In this document: piece by piece, positions 10,915 through 21,268 of the stretch
Layout of the letters: every line of letters begins with the position of its first letter
Numbering within the stretch: position 1 is the stretch's first letter
Source: Physcia stellaris
Taxonomy: Eukaryota; Ascomycota; Lecanoromycetes; Caliciales; Physciaceae
Assembly (NCBI GenBank): GCA_018902385.1
Contig: JABSSW010000035.1
Span: 248,001 to 312,000, forward strand
Length of the DNA: 64,000 bases
Direction: 5' to 3'
Program-made: the position numbers and the translations under genes
The notes under the pieces: generated by a model
Database searches by the model: none
What the model was told of the DNA's origin: nothing
What the model saw: the letters and a program-made list of their open reading frames with translations, nothing else

Positions 10915-13900
10915 ATGTCCGCCCTGAATTGGGGAATCGGTGATCTACTGTCGGTCACAAAACTTGCTTGGGATTTGTACCATAATTGCTATCTCGTTGC
11001 CCGGGAGGCTCCAGACGAGTTCCGACAGCTAGTCAACGAACTCGCTTCCCTCCAAGGCGTTCTAAGGACGTTGCGAGACGATGTCAATTCAGACAAGTCC
11101 TTCTTGGAGAGGATGGGAGACAACCGCAAGCAGATGCTCGAGAGATGTTTGGCCAGCTGCTTCGACACATTACACAAGCTACAGAAGTTAGTCATCAAGT
11201 ATAGGGAACTGGGGGCTGGCGATGGCCTTCAGTTCTGGAAGAAGCTGAAGTGGGTTACCAAGCAAGGCGAGATATCAGAGCTGAAATCAAAGATTATGGT
11301 ACACACATGCAACATCAGCCTTTGCATGAGCTCCATTGGCAAGTAAGTCTCAGCAAAACCACGTTCTGAGTCATGCTCGATAGTAACTTCCACCTCACAG
11401 CTCTTCGCTAGCGAGAATAGAAACATCGATGATCAAAGCATTGGAGCGGCAAGAGGCGTCTGAAGGGCAGACTATTGATGATGAGGATGATCAATTAGGC
11501 CCCCTGCACAAGTCGAAAACTGTACCAACAGTACCCCCTGAAACTTTCGACATCAATGGGCCTGGATTAGGGATTAATAGAGCAGTCACAGAAGATACTT
11601 TAGTTGAGTCAAACATGGGTGCCTCGCCGGAGTCTACTCCTTCCATGAGTAGCGAAGATACTTCAGAAGTTGCGCCTGCTTCGCCAATTACTCCAAGACA
11701 TAAGAGACAGTGGACTCCGATATCGACCGGACGTGCACGTCCAGGGGGTTCATTCAGTACAGATCGTGATCTCAAAACATTTGCCCCGAACTCCATAAAT
11801 TCGGGAGATCTAGGGGACGATTTCCCTCAGAAGCCTACCCGACCGCGCAGAGGGGATGCTACAACAGCAAGACATGAGAAAGCACAAAATGTCGGCGAAG
11901 TTGTCGCTGACGCTATGAAGACCCTCTCCCTTATTAGACAAAAAGAGCAATCGGCCAGGCCTTTGAGGATCGTCCGCCAAGATCCTCAACATACCCCAGA
12001 TCAAGCTCTAAAAAGGCGTTTTCAGGAACTTGTCGATGATGAGCTGAAGATCCGAAGACTTAATGCAAGGGATTGGCTCAGAGTGGCGACCTGGTGGCTT
12101 CTGAAGGTGAGAATGATGCCGCCCTTCCTTTGGCACAGCAACACCTAAGTTTGTAGGCACAATATAACATGCGACTCGAAAAACCTGAGTTAAGCACTAC
12201 TCGTGCCAGCTTCAGTGTTTCTGGTGGTTCTAAGACACCGGCAAATCAGGCGTATATCGATCTATTGAAGGCTCAATGGATTCTCCACACGATAATCCTG
12301 CGTGAAGACAATCGCTCTTCTTTGATGACCGATGAAAATCGCAAGTTATTCCATACGCTGTCAGATGTGAGTTAGCAACATTCTGAGACTGGGGAATCGG
12401 CTCATCATGATAGGGAATACGCGAGGAATTCAACGAGTTTGAGCCGGTTGATGAACCAGGTAGGTTACAACTTTTCATCGTCATGCAGAGGGATTCAAAC
12501 GAACAGCACTCGCCTCGGACAAATTCGAGCATCGAGATGATATGAACAGATCTTAGCCCAACTTGGGACCCAGATTAGTACCCGAGAAACTTTCATATCA
12601 AATATAGTCATCTATCGTCCCAACTCGGGTTACCATCTATTTATCCTCATTTATCCACTCCCTTTCCGTGCTCAGTTCTGTGGGACGAGTGGGACTTTGC
12701 TCCACTCTTCGACACTCCATCTGCAGGTGAATATTACTGACTTCTGGAATGACACTAGACAAAGATGCTCTACTGGAACAAAACTACAACATCTGGGAGT
12801 TTCTGCAGCCAGAAGAAGAGACGTACGACGACGACGATCTTCTGCCGAGTCTTGATAATGGCCGCTGGCTCACCGTCGAGCAAGATGACGCCGGTGAAGA
12901 AGACGAAACAGTGATCTTCCGAACATTTGTGAATGCAGCCATTGGCGGGAAACGGTCTCGAGTCAGGTCGCGAGGCGCTCCCTACATGTTGATTCTATCG
13001 ACCAAAGAAGGCGAGAGTGAGCCCAAGGTCACTATTTGCAATCAAAGCGGTACATTAGGCTTGACTCGTGACATCACTACAGATGATTTGCAAGATCCTC
13101 CTATGTCTGAGGGACCTTTCTCAGACTCACAACAAATAAGCACGCAGGACACCATTCCGCTAAACTTTGGCCGAATGAATGTTGCCGTCGCCTTTACGAA
13201 TAATGTCGACATGGACAAATTTATGCGCATTCCCAAAGCATATTTCGACGCGGTGAGGCGTAGAGAGCCTCGACAACTTACAGAGAGAGGTAAGTCCCTC
13301 CTAATCGTTCTTACGCCTCGGGAGAATTCCCTCAATGTCACGAAAGCGATCGTAGATGGTGACAAGTCATGCAATCCGGCAGCTACTTGATGACAAGATG
13401 ACAAGACGCTTACGTCGAATTCAACAACAGCTACCGAAACATTACTTTTCAAAAGCTCCGTCGAGATATTCGAGCAGCTCAAAGCCTCTACCATGAAACC
13501 CATGGCCCCACGGCAGCAATACCGCTCATGTGATCTTCGTGTTCTCGAAACAACCACCAAAGAAGGGTGGCGGACTACTCGCAGGCTCGTCATCAGCTCA
13601 TCCGCAGCCGAGAAGAAGCCTTGGTGTACGGAACTCTTCCTGCCACTTAGTCGAGTTCAGATCAATCGCCAAGGTCTACCTAGGCAGGCGGTAGTCAAAT
13701 GGTCTGATTGTACGCACGAGAAGTCGGATCGAACTGACGGCAATTACAACACGGTATGCACCTTCCCAAGTAGATGCTGTCCAGCAACTTGCTTCCTACT
13801 TAGTCTGATTCACTGCAAGAAAAGAACATTTCAGATTTCATATCGCCTGTAGTCAAGACGAGAAGCTAATCGGGCATATGCAACCTCACAGATTTACAGC

Positions 13901-14998
13901 TACGTTTACGATGACAGTAATCCTAACATCTGCCTTTCACTCTTATTCCGGAATCAAGCCGACGCGAGTGGGTTTGAGGACATTCTTCTCAAGCTTTCCA
14001 TCCCTCCTGTTTTCTCCTGGTCCACCGGCCCAGACGCTCGGTTCGTGTACAACATTTCTGATACGGAACCGAATCCCAAAAACTACAAGGCTCTCATGCT
14101 TACACATACGCGTTTTGAGTGGAGATACTCCGAGCTCTTCTACACTTTTAGAGATACGGATTATGTATTTGATCGAAGCCAGTTGCGCGTGCGCTTCCCT
14201 CAGGCTTCTTATACAGATTACATTTCTACACATGTTGATAAACTCTGGAAGCCCGAAGTCAAGGATCGCCCGAAACTTTTCTCACTGCGAGAAACGCATC
14301 GGTCATGTTTCTCTAGACTTTGAGGAGGAAGACGTGGCCAAGGACTTCATGTCCTCGCTCACTTCTGGCTATGAATTACTTTTTTCACGTCGTGCAGACT
14401 ACATCACAACCAAAGCACCTTCTCGTTTTAAGTCCACGAAAAGTAACAAAGGCAACGCTGAAGTACAGCTATGGCAGGTAGGTGGTCCTAAATTTGAGAA
14501 ACTCTTTGTCCAAAGAATTGACATTTGAAATCGTACTTGTCGAACCATCATTTAATAGCGCAACACTTTTAAGCAAGTCAGTGACTGATCTATGGTTGGC
14601 TGACAGAGATCAAAAACAATCAAATTGGTTTCACGGTGGGATGATCGAGTCGAAGACAAATGGCTAAGCATGCCAATTCAACGAGGTTCCCTCGAACATG
14701 GGAAAGATAGCAATCGCGCGAGCTTGCCGAGAGTCGAGTATAGCCGTGGAAGAAGGATCAACATGTCTCATCTTACCGCTGTCGACTCAAGGGAAAGGAA
14801 GGAAGAGAAAAAGATTGGACCGATCACAATAGCTTTCGAAACTGTACTAGGTCAGTCATGTTAGTTCGGTAACGGCTGGCGCACAATATTGACTTCTACA
14901 TAGATAGAGAACAGTTCGCGGCTGCACTGGAAGGAACAATTTCACCGCTAGCCACTGCTCGGAGTCCTCTTGACGAACTTAGAACTATGGACCTTTGA
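10915..14998 (+). CDS. Large conserved fungal protein of unknown function
   Basis: Nine exons by splice signals and phase: 10915-11342, 11401-12106, 12157-12366, 12414-12459, 12759-13289, 13431-13753, 13892-14477, 14607-14850 and 14904-14998 (about 1056 aa). The first exon (MSALNWGIGDLLSVTKLAWD, helical, VNELASLQGVLRTLRDDV) resembles the helical N-terminal domain of many fungal STAND/azaphilone-cluster-L-type proteins. Residues of about 160-350 are disordered and Ser/Pro/Asp-rich. The C-terminal half is compact and charged, e.g. KVIFRTF-like VIFRTFVNAAIGGKRSRVRS, GWRTTRRLVISSSAAEKKPW, FRNQADASGFEDILLKL, FEWRYSELFYTFRDTDYVFD and the final FETVLDREQFAAALEGTI. I recall close full-length relatives in other Pezizomycotina but no known function. 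Exon 7 has one extra base near 14271-14280 (AAA/TTTT runs) that breaks the frame; without it the total is a multiple of three. Confidence 0.78.
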
Positions 14999-15810
14999 AC
15001 TCAAGGACTAAGTCTATAAATCACAGGTGACGATACAGACTTGGCACGACCCTCACCTGGTGGGTGTGCCACGATGGGCCCTGAGTAAAGCTATCACCAT
15101 CTGAGCAAACCAAGTTGCTACCATCCCAAGTTCTGAAAGCGGGCTCTCAGCGACGATCCCGCGGAGAGATGTTATCATTCTTCTGCTTATTTGCTACCTA
15201 CATACAAAATCAGCAAGTGATACTCCGTACAGCTAGCGTTGTCTCTTTGGGGAATGGACGAAGCTAAGATCAAGCGAAAACCCTTGTTCGAGGGAAGCTA
15301 TCGAGATCTGAGTTATTGCCGCAGCTTACCTTTTACGTGGTAACCGCATAGATCACGGTAATACCCGACTCTAGGTTGATCCCACCACGGATACGCAGTA
15401 ATGCGGCTAAAGACGAAGCACGTGGGCCGAGGAGGTCAGGAGACCCTGCAGTGATGGACTTCATCACTAGCTCAAGAAGCCATCCTATCCCATTATCTTC
15501 CCCACCTTCAAGGGAGATTAATGGCGGGAGCAAAGCAAGAAGACGAACTTTGGGAGCGGATAATGCTATAATGGTCTCGACAACGGCTACTCCCTCCATG
15601 GCTTGGGAGCGCCTGTTTCGGTGTGCCAATCACCTCTTCGCTCCCATCGTTATAAACTCTTGAAGCAACCTTTCGAGAAAGAGACAACCGCATGCAAGAG
15701 CGATATCTCTTTGGATCAGAAGTGTTTTTCTTTTTTTTTCGATCAAAAATTACATCCGCACTTCGGCAAATTTATGATAAGCCATTTTTGAAGAGTGATT
15801 AGGCAGGCTT
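14999..15810. other. Intergenic
   Basis: No supported gene; a frame at 15333-15629 (-) has no domain and overlaps one on the other strand. A TACTCCGTAC decamer lies at about 15221-15230. An A/T-rich tract with T11 (about 15730) precedes the next gene. Confidence 0.5.
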
Positions 15811-16779
15811 ATGGTTGCTAACATGCACATGCTCTTTGTAGCAGCAATACTGTACATTAAGGCTGTCTGGGCTGCAACCACCAGTATCTCAGCCAAGCAT
15901 AAACCAACCTTTACCTCATTCAATTTGAACGGGAGTGTATTCCGCCATCCGACTTGCTTGCACGGACCCGTTAGACCTATTCATATCGGAGACTGTCATG
16001 AAGCGTGGAATAGGTTCGTAGAAGCCTTCAACAGCATAGGAACATACGAATCACCGTACCTATGGTGGTCAAGGTAGGGATTTCTTGCGCACTTTCTTCT
16101 CTACTCGAGATGCTTGTGAATGCCATACAAGATAGTGCAGGGGTGGTTCACTCGTGCAGCAAGCTTTGCCGCTTGAGGAATACCAGAGAACGAAGTGCTG
16201 ATTTTGATTCAATCATGATTAGTTATCATTCAGTTTACCCTGGACACGATATTCTCAACGTCAAGACGCCTTTCCGTCTGAAACACGGTAAACTCCCTGA
16301 CGAGTGGGACGTTGTATGTTCTTTGATGGATATTTATATGGGAACAGAAACGTGTACGATCGGCGTCTATGTCACCATCGACGCTCCACCCGCTCCAGGT
16401 CTTGATCCATCACTTAGTCCCTTCTCGGAGATGGCTTCGCCGCACGTCATAGCGAAGGATATGGTATGGTGGCATTCCCCCACCCTGGTACACACGTAGT
16501 TTTCTCTGTAAGACAAAGCATACTGACTCATTGCTGCTGCAGACGAGTGTGTTCGCGTGCGCAATGCAGGGTAATGCTGGATTCGTCAAGTCAGGTGTGT
16601 GGATTTACCTCTTCTCCCCAGCTGAGTTAACCTTAACCCATCGATCAGGCAACAATGGCAATATGGCAATTTTTGTTGCTTGGAGTAAGGATTTCCCAAC
16701 GAGATACCTGTTTCCGTCTCGGACGAATAATTCGACCAATGCTGGAAGAGTTATTAAACTGCTTGATGCTGCCTCCTGA
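15811..16779 (+). CDS. Small secreted cysteine-containing hypothetical protein
   Basis: Not recognised. The start at 15811 gives a signal peptide (MLFVAAILYIKAVWA after a short lead). Four exons: 15811-16073, 16187-16487, 16543-16594 and 16649-16779 (747 bases, 248 aa); all junctions are GT..AG and in phase. The acceptor at 16159 instead of 16186 is also in phase and would add nine residues including a sixth Cys (SKLCRLRNT), giving an even count that suits disulfides. Visible pieces: IGDCHEAWNRFVEAF, FRLKHGKLPDEWDVVC, GTETCTIGVYV, FACAMQGNAGFVKSGNNGNM. The GTETCTIGV and NNGN pieces recall fungal secreted proteins of unknown function. An extracellular role, possibly effector-like, is only an inference. 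Confidence 0.6.
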
Positions 16780-17133
16780 TGATACTATTGACAAAGATAC
16801 TAGTATGTCAAATCGAAATACGGGGACATCTTGTTTAGTCCATGGCGCGTCCACGATGCAAACTACTTTCATGGAAAGCTGCTGGCTTCATCCTAACTCA
16901 TGGGTATTGGCCAACTCGCACCGCGGCTTGTTAGCATACTCTTATCTTTCTCGTTTGGCCTGTGATCTGAAAGATCGGAGTCCGATGCGCTAGCCCAATC
17001 GAGGTTTTTGAAGATTGAGCATTGAGTTAGTTTCGATCACAAGTGCGGGGTGGTGAGGTTTCATAAACTGTTTCATAAATTACCACTTTATTCTGGTACA
17101 AGCTTTCACCAACACCTTGCTGAAAGGTTAAGT
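16780..17133. other. Intergenic / RIO1 promoter
   Basis: 354 bases, no supported gene. An alternative frame overlapping the last exon of the secreted-protein gene continues to 16993 but has no domain. Confidence 0.5.
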
Positions 17134-18837
17134 ATGGCGGATGCCGACGATCCTGCCGCCGGTCACGCTCCGACTCATGAATTCATCCCAGGCCAGGGTT
17201 ATACGAGCGACAATGTGGCCACTGATTTCAATGGCCGAGCTTCTGAGCCCCAGCGGACTCCCCAGGTCAACGCCGACGATACGAATCCACATGAAGTTGA
17301 CGACGAGGAATACGATGACATTTTCGCTGGCGATGAGCTAGACGAGGAAGACTTCGCTTCATACAACCCTTCTGACTTCACCAAGAGTTACAATCGCCAA
17401 CGAAAAATTCAAGAAATCGATGCAGACGCCTCCAAACCAGCTTTGCCCAGAACGAATCCCCAAAAACCGACGGCTAATACACTAGCATCCATAGATGATC
17501 AGGTCACTTCACTTGCGCGACATGCAGGAAAGCTCAGGCTAGATGATCAGTCTGCCGGACTAGGAGTGAGGAATGCTCGAACGGCAGACAAGAGTGACCG
17601 AGCAACAAGCGAACAAGTGCTGGATCCGCGGACCCGCATGATACTTCTACAGATGATCAACAGAAATGTTGTCTCTGAAGTTAATGGATGTTTATCGACT
17701 GGGAAGGAGGCCAACGTATACCATGCACTTTCGATACTTCAGGATCAGAGTTCCGAAGCAGTAAATCCGCCCTTACACCGAGCCATTAAGGTCTATAAGA
17801 CTAGTATATTGGTCTTCAAAGACCGTGACAAATATGTCACGGGGGAATACAGATTCCGGCAAGGGTACAGCAAGAGTAACAACCGAGCTATGGTCAAAGT
17901 GTGGGCAGAAAAGGAGATGCGCAATTTAAAGAGGATTTATGCAGCCGGAATACCGTGTCCGGAGCCTGTGCATCTTCGTTTGCACGTGCTGGTGATGGGC
18001 TTTCTTGGTGATAAGAGAGGTATACCCGCTCCCAGGCTGAAGGACATTGTGCTCGAAGGTGATGATGTGGACAAGAGATGGCACTCGCTCTATTTACAGC
18101 TTCTCGGATACATGCGCATCCTTTATCAGAAATGCCGATTAGTGCATGCAGATTTGAGCGAGTACAATGTACTATACCACGAAGACAAGCTCTGGGTCAT
18201 TGATGTCAGCCAAAGCGTGGAACATGACCATCCTAAGAGCCTTGATTTCTTGCGTATGGACATCAAGAACGTCAGTGACTTCTTCAGACGTCAAGGTGTT
18301 GACACACTCCCTGAGCGGACGGTCTTTGGATTTATCACTGCCACTCAGGGTGGGCTCGCGCAGACTGACATTGCTGCAGCGCTTCAGGCTCTCTACGAAA
18401 CAAGGCAAAACGACGAGGAAGTGAATGACGCAGCAGTTGAAGTTGACAACGAGGTTTTCAGGAACCAATATATACCCCAGACTCTGCAACAAGTTTATGA
18501 CGTTGAAAGGGACGCCCAGCAGATTGGTGAGGGTGGACAACAGAACCTCGTCTACCGTGACTTGCTTGCCGATCAAATAGCACCCCAAAAAGGGGCACAC
18601 GGAGATTCAGCGACTTCTGTTGAAGTCAAAGAATCGTCTGAAAATACCGATTCCGAAAATGAGGCCGCAGACCCCTTTGCTCCACAACGACCTCGCGGGA
18701 AGCGATTCGAAGACAAAGACGCCAGGAAGGATCACAAAAAGCAGGTAAAAGAAGAGAAGCGAGTCCAGAGAGAGAGTAAAATTCCAAAATACGTTAAGAA
18801 GAAGATGATCAGTAATTCTTCAAGGAACAAGCACTGA
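17134..18837 (+). CDS. RIO1: RIO1-type atypical serine protein kinase
   Basis: A single exon, 567 aa. The frame is open upstream, but the ATG at 17134 (MADADDPAAGHAPTHEF) begins an acidic N-terminus normal for RIO1. Kinase landmarks: P-loop STGKEANVYHA, ATP-binding Lys in AIKVYKTSILVFKDRD, the RIO1-specific flexible loop YVTGEYRFRQGYSKSNNRAM, hinge HVLVMGFLGDKR, catalytic loop LVHADLSEYNVLYH (Asp and Asn present) and metal-binding LWVIDVSQSVEHDHP. The C-terminus is a Lys/Arg-rich tail (KDHKKQVKEEKRVQRESK). Known role of the family: ATPase/kinase acting on cytoplasmic pre-40S particles for the final 18S rRNA processing step and cell-cycle progress. All catalytic residues are present. Confidence 0.96.
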   Translation: MADADDPAAGHAPTHEFIPGQGYTSDNVATDFNGRASEPQRTPQVNADDTNPHEVDDEEYDDIFAGDELDEEDFASYNPSDFTKSYNRQRKIQEIDADASKPALPRTNPQKPTANTLASIDDQVTSLARHAGKLRLDDQSAGLGVRNARTADKSDRATSEQVLDPRTRMILLQMINRNVVSEVNGCLSTGKEANVYHALSILQDQSSEAVNPPLHRAIKVYKTSILVFKDRDKYVTGEYRFRQGYSKSNNRAMVKVWAEKEMRNLKRIYAAGIPCPEPVHLRLHVLVMGFLGDKRGIPAPRLKDIVLEGDDVDKRWHSLYLQLLGYMRILYQKCRLVHADLSEYNVLYHEDKLWVIDVSQSVEHDHPKSLDFLRMDIKNVSDFFRRQGVDTLPERTVFGFITATQGGLAQTDIAAALQALYETRQNDEEVNDAAVEVDNEVFRNQYIPQTLQQVYDVERDAQQIGEGGQQNLVYRDLLADQIAPQKGAHGDSATSVEVKESSENTDSENEAADPFAPQRPRGKRFEDKDARKDHKKQVKEEKRVQRESKIPKYVKKKMISNSSRNKH

Positions 18838-19191
18838 AAAAGAGCGCAAATACCAATCTTGCGTCGTCTTCTCCATGACAATCCAATCTCTGCCCTAGGA
18901 CGGCACTATGGTATGTCCCTTGACACTACCTTTACACCAGAGCTACATGAAGAAATCAATACCCCTCTCAATGCTGGATTTGCGTTTTGTCACTTCGTAA
19001 CCATTTCCGATCTAGTTGAGCGGGACTTGATGAGAGCTTGCTCCGCAAGCACTTAACGAAGATCAAAGAGAGCCCTGAGCACCCTAGGAATATTGTTGCG
19101 ATTTCACTATTCGTACGTTAAGTTTTGTGCTAACTGACATTTCTCACAGATCAGCCTTGATTATGAATGCCATCTATGACTCCTGAAAAGC
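18838..19191. other. Intergenic between convergent genes
   Basis: 354 bases between RIO1 (+) and ATG17 (-), 3' UTR territory. The 65-codon frame at 18859-19056 has no recognisable content. Confidence 0.5.
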
Positions 19192-20634
19192 CTAGGCCCT
19201 CCGGCGTACTCGATCCATTGCCTGCTGTATGACAGACCTTGGTACCTCGGGTACCTTCCGCATTGAGCTGTCAACAGGCGCTATCGCATATTGGAAGGGA
19301 CCACTCATCATGTCAGGCCAGATATCACCAGGTAGAAATGCTCCCTGCTCTGTCTTAAAGGCCTCGCGCGCCCCGAAGTCGTCGTTGTACAATTTACTGA
19401 CCTTGCTCATGGCGTCTTGAACGACCATCTCAACCTTAGCCTCAAGCGCTTTACGTCTACCCACTTCAATAAGTAAATTATCATAGGCTATTAGAAAGCC
19501 ATCATAGAATTCACGTCGCTCTTCCAGTTGCTCCATGTGTTCTTCCAATCTCGATCTCTCCTCTTCCCACCTCATGAGAAAGACCTGGCTCTGGCTGATA
19601 AAGGCCGGTAACCGATGGCCAATATTCTCGAGGATCTTAAAGGCCGCATTGGTATCCTCATGTTCATCCGTACAAGTACTAACATGCCTGGCTAGAACCT
19701 GCTCTTGAGCTTCCATCTCGATTATCCTGTCTCGAATCTCCATAACAACCTCTTCCACCTGACTGGCGTCTTTCTCTATAATATGTATCATCTCTTGTCT
19801 TTCGTCTTCACTAATAGGCTCTGACGAGGCGTTGAGATCTGTTTCACCTATTTCAACCCCTTCTGGTAGACTCCCGGCGATGCGTTGGGCGGCATCGCCT
19901 CCACCTTCGGTATGCTTGATGGCAGAAACGCAAAGATCATAGTGTTTCACCAATGATTCGAGATTATCGGCCATTTCCCGGGCGTTGTCCTCCATACTGG
20001 TAAGGATGTCGGGGACGAGGGAGATTGTCTCTGCATTTTCCGCGCTGTCTTCAAAGATCCGAACCTTGCGCTGCGACAACAGACGTCTTACGCCCAGTAC
20101 CTCTTCAGCAAAGTTCCAGTTTGTCTCAGTGAAGCTTTTGTGTGCTGTCCCAGCACTAGCAACTGTCTCTTTAATCTTACCCAACAGTGTCTCGACTCCG
20201 CTCTCGTCCACGAAATCCAAAAGACTCCTCTTCTCTTCCCCTTCTGGTCTAAGCCCTGCCTCCACAAAAGTCTCTCTCAGATTTTGGAGGGTGTTCTTGA
20301 GCCTTTGTTCTGCTTCATCCAATGTCTTGAGAACATTCTCGAACTCCGAGTTCCCCTGACGTGCTACGCTCTGACTCCCTGCATGAACCTGCTCGAGCAC
20401 TTTGACTTGTTCATCGATGCCGCTTCTCAAGAATTCGGTGCGAGCAGTGGTTATCATGTTCGTTTCCAGGGTTTTCCGAGTCGATGTGACCAGCTCGTTG
20501 GCCCGCAGGACATGGCTTACGGAGGACAAGGATCGTTTGGAGGCGAGAAGATGGGAAACAAGTGATTCAAGTGGGGTGGGCTGTTGCTCTGGGGAAGGTG
20601 AACGAGGCGAGGGGCTTCCGCTTGATGAGCTCAT
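19192..20634 (-). CDS. ATG17: Autophagy scaffold protein ATG17
   Basis: A single exon, 480 aa from the ATG at 20634 (MSSSSGSPSPRSPSPEQQ); the frame is open further up, but this start gives the usual disordered Ser/Pro N-terminus. The rest is almost all alpha-helix, as expected for the crescent-shaped ATG17 dimer: LVSHLLASKRSLSSVSHVLR, SLVKHYDLCVSAIKHTEGGG, VVMEIRDRIIEMEAQEQVLA, RREFYDGFLIAYDNLLIEV and a C-terminal block GAFLPGDIWPDMMSGPFQYA typical of APG17. Known role: with ATG1, ATG13, ATG29 and ATG31 it starts the pre-autophagosomal structure on starvation. It is head to head with the SconB gene, 634 bases apart. Confidence 0.92.
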   Translation of the reverse strand: MSSSSGSPSPRSPSPEQQPTPLESLVSHLLASKRSLSSVSHVLRANELVTSTRKTLETNMITTARTEFLRSGIDEQVKVLEQVHAGSQSVARQGNSEFENVLKTLDEAEQRLKNTLQNLRETFVEAGLRPEGEEKRSLLDFVDESGVETLLGKIKETVASAGTAHKSFTETNWNFAEEVLGVRRLLSQRKVRIFEDSAENAETISLVPDILTSMEDNAREMADNLESLVKHYDLCVSAIKHTEGGGDAAQRIAGSLPEGVEIGETDLNASSEPISEDERQEMIHIIEKDASQVEEVVMEIRDRIIEMEAQEQVLARHVSTCTDEHEDTNAAFKILENIGHRLPAFISQSQVFLMRWEEERSRLEEHMEQLEERREFYDGFLIAYDNLLIEVGRRKALEAKVEMVVQDAMSKVSKLYNDDFGAREAFKTEQGAFLPGDIWPDMMSGPFQYAIAPVDSSMRKVPEVPRSVIQQAMDRVRRRA

Positions 20635-21268
20635 GGTAAAATGAATAGAGCTTTTCCGGGCCTTAAGGTCAGGACGCTGCCGGACATATCCATGGTAGCA
20701 CACGTTAAGAGGCCTAATTACGCGTCTAAGACTGCTAATGACGTCAGTTCAGCACCTCTACATACAGCAATATAGAGGTTAAAGCAAGTCGGCCAGTCGA
20801 GCGATGATGTATCGATGGAGTAAGCGATGGTTCCATACCTTAAGGTACCCCTCGTCCTCTATTCGTATTAGCAACTCAGGGTTCAATCACTAGCGCACTC
20901 GGCTCCGGGACGATCAAGCGGACCATGCTTGGCGTTTCGCATGCAGATCACAGGTGGAGTCGTCCAGAATCGGCCCTTTTGACAGGGTCCAGATCTCCAG
21001 GACAGCTTGCGAACTCTTCACCACGTCTCCCATGTACTTTGTCCATTACGCCCAGGTGAAGGTGACAGTGCGAAAACATAGAATGAAGAGCGCGGATTTG
21101 TTCGGGGACTGAAGACATGATACTGCGAGATAATATGTCGGAGAAGATCTTCCGTCGCACGCCACCGATTGCGAATATTCCATAGTCAAGGCGACATCCG
21201 AGTTGGATTGTTAAGCCCCCGGTCCAGCATCCCTGTCCCAAACCTTTCAGCCTCGAATCTCAACGGTC
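20635..21268. promoter_or_regulatory. Shared divergent promoter of ATG17 and SconB
   Basis: No supported gene; a 97-codon frame at 20948-21241 (-) has no domain. A region with two nutrient-response genes pointing outward. No element was identified. Confidence 0.45.
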
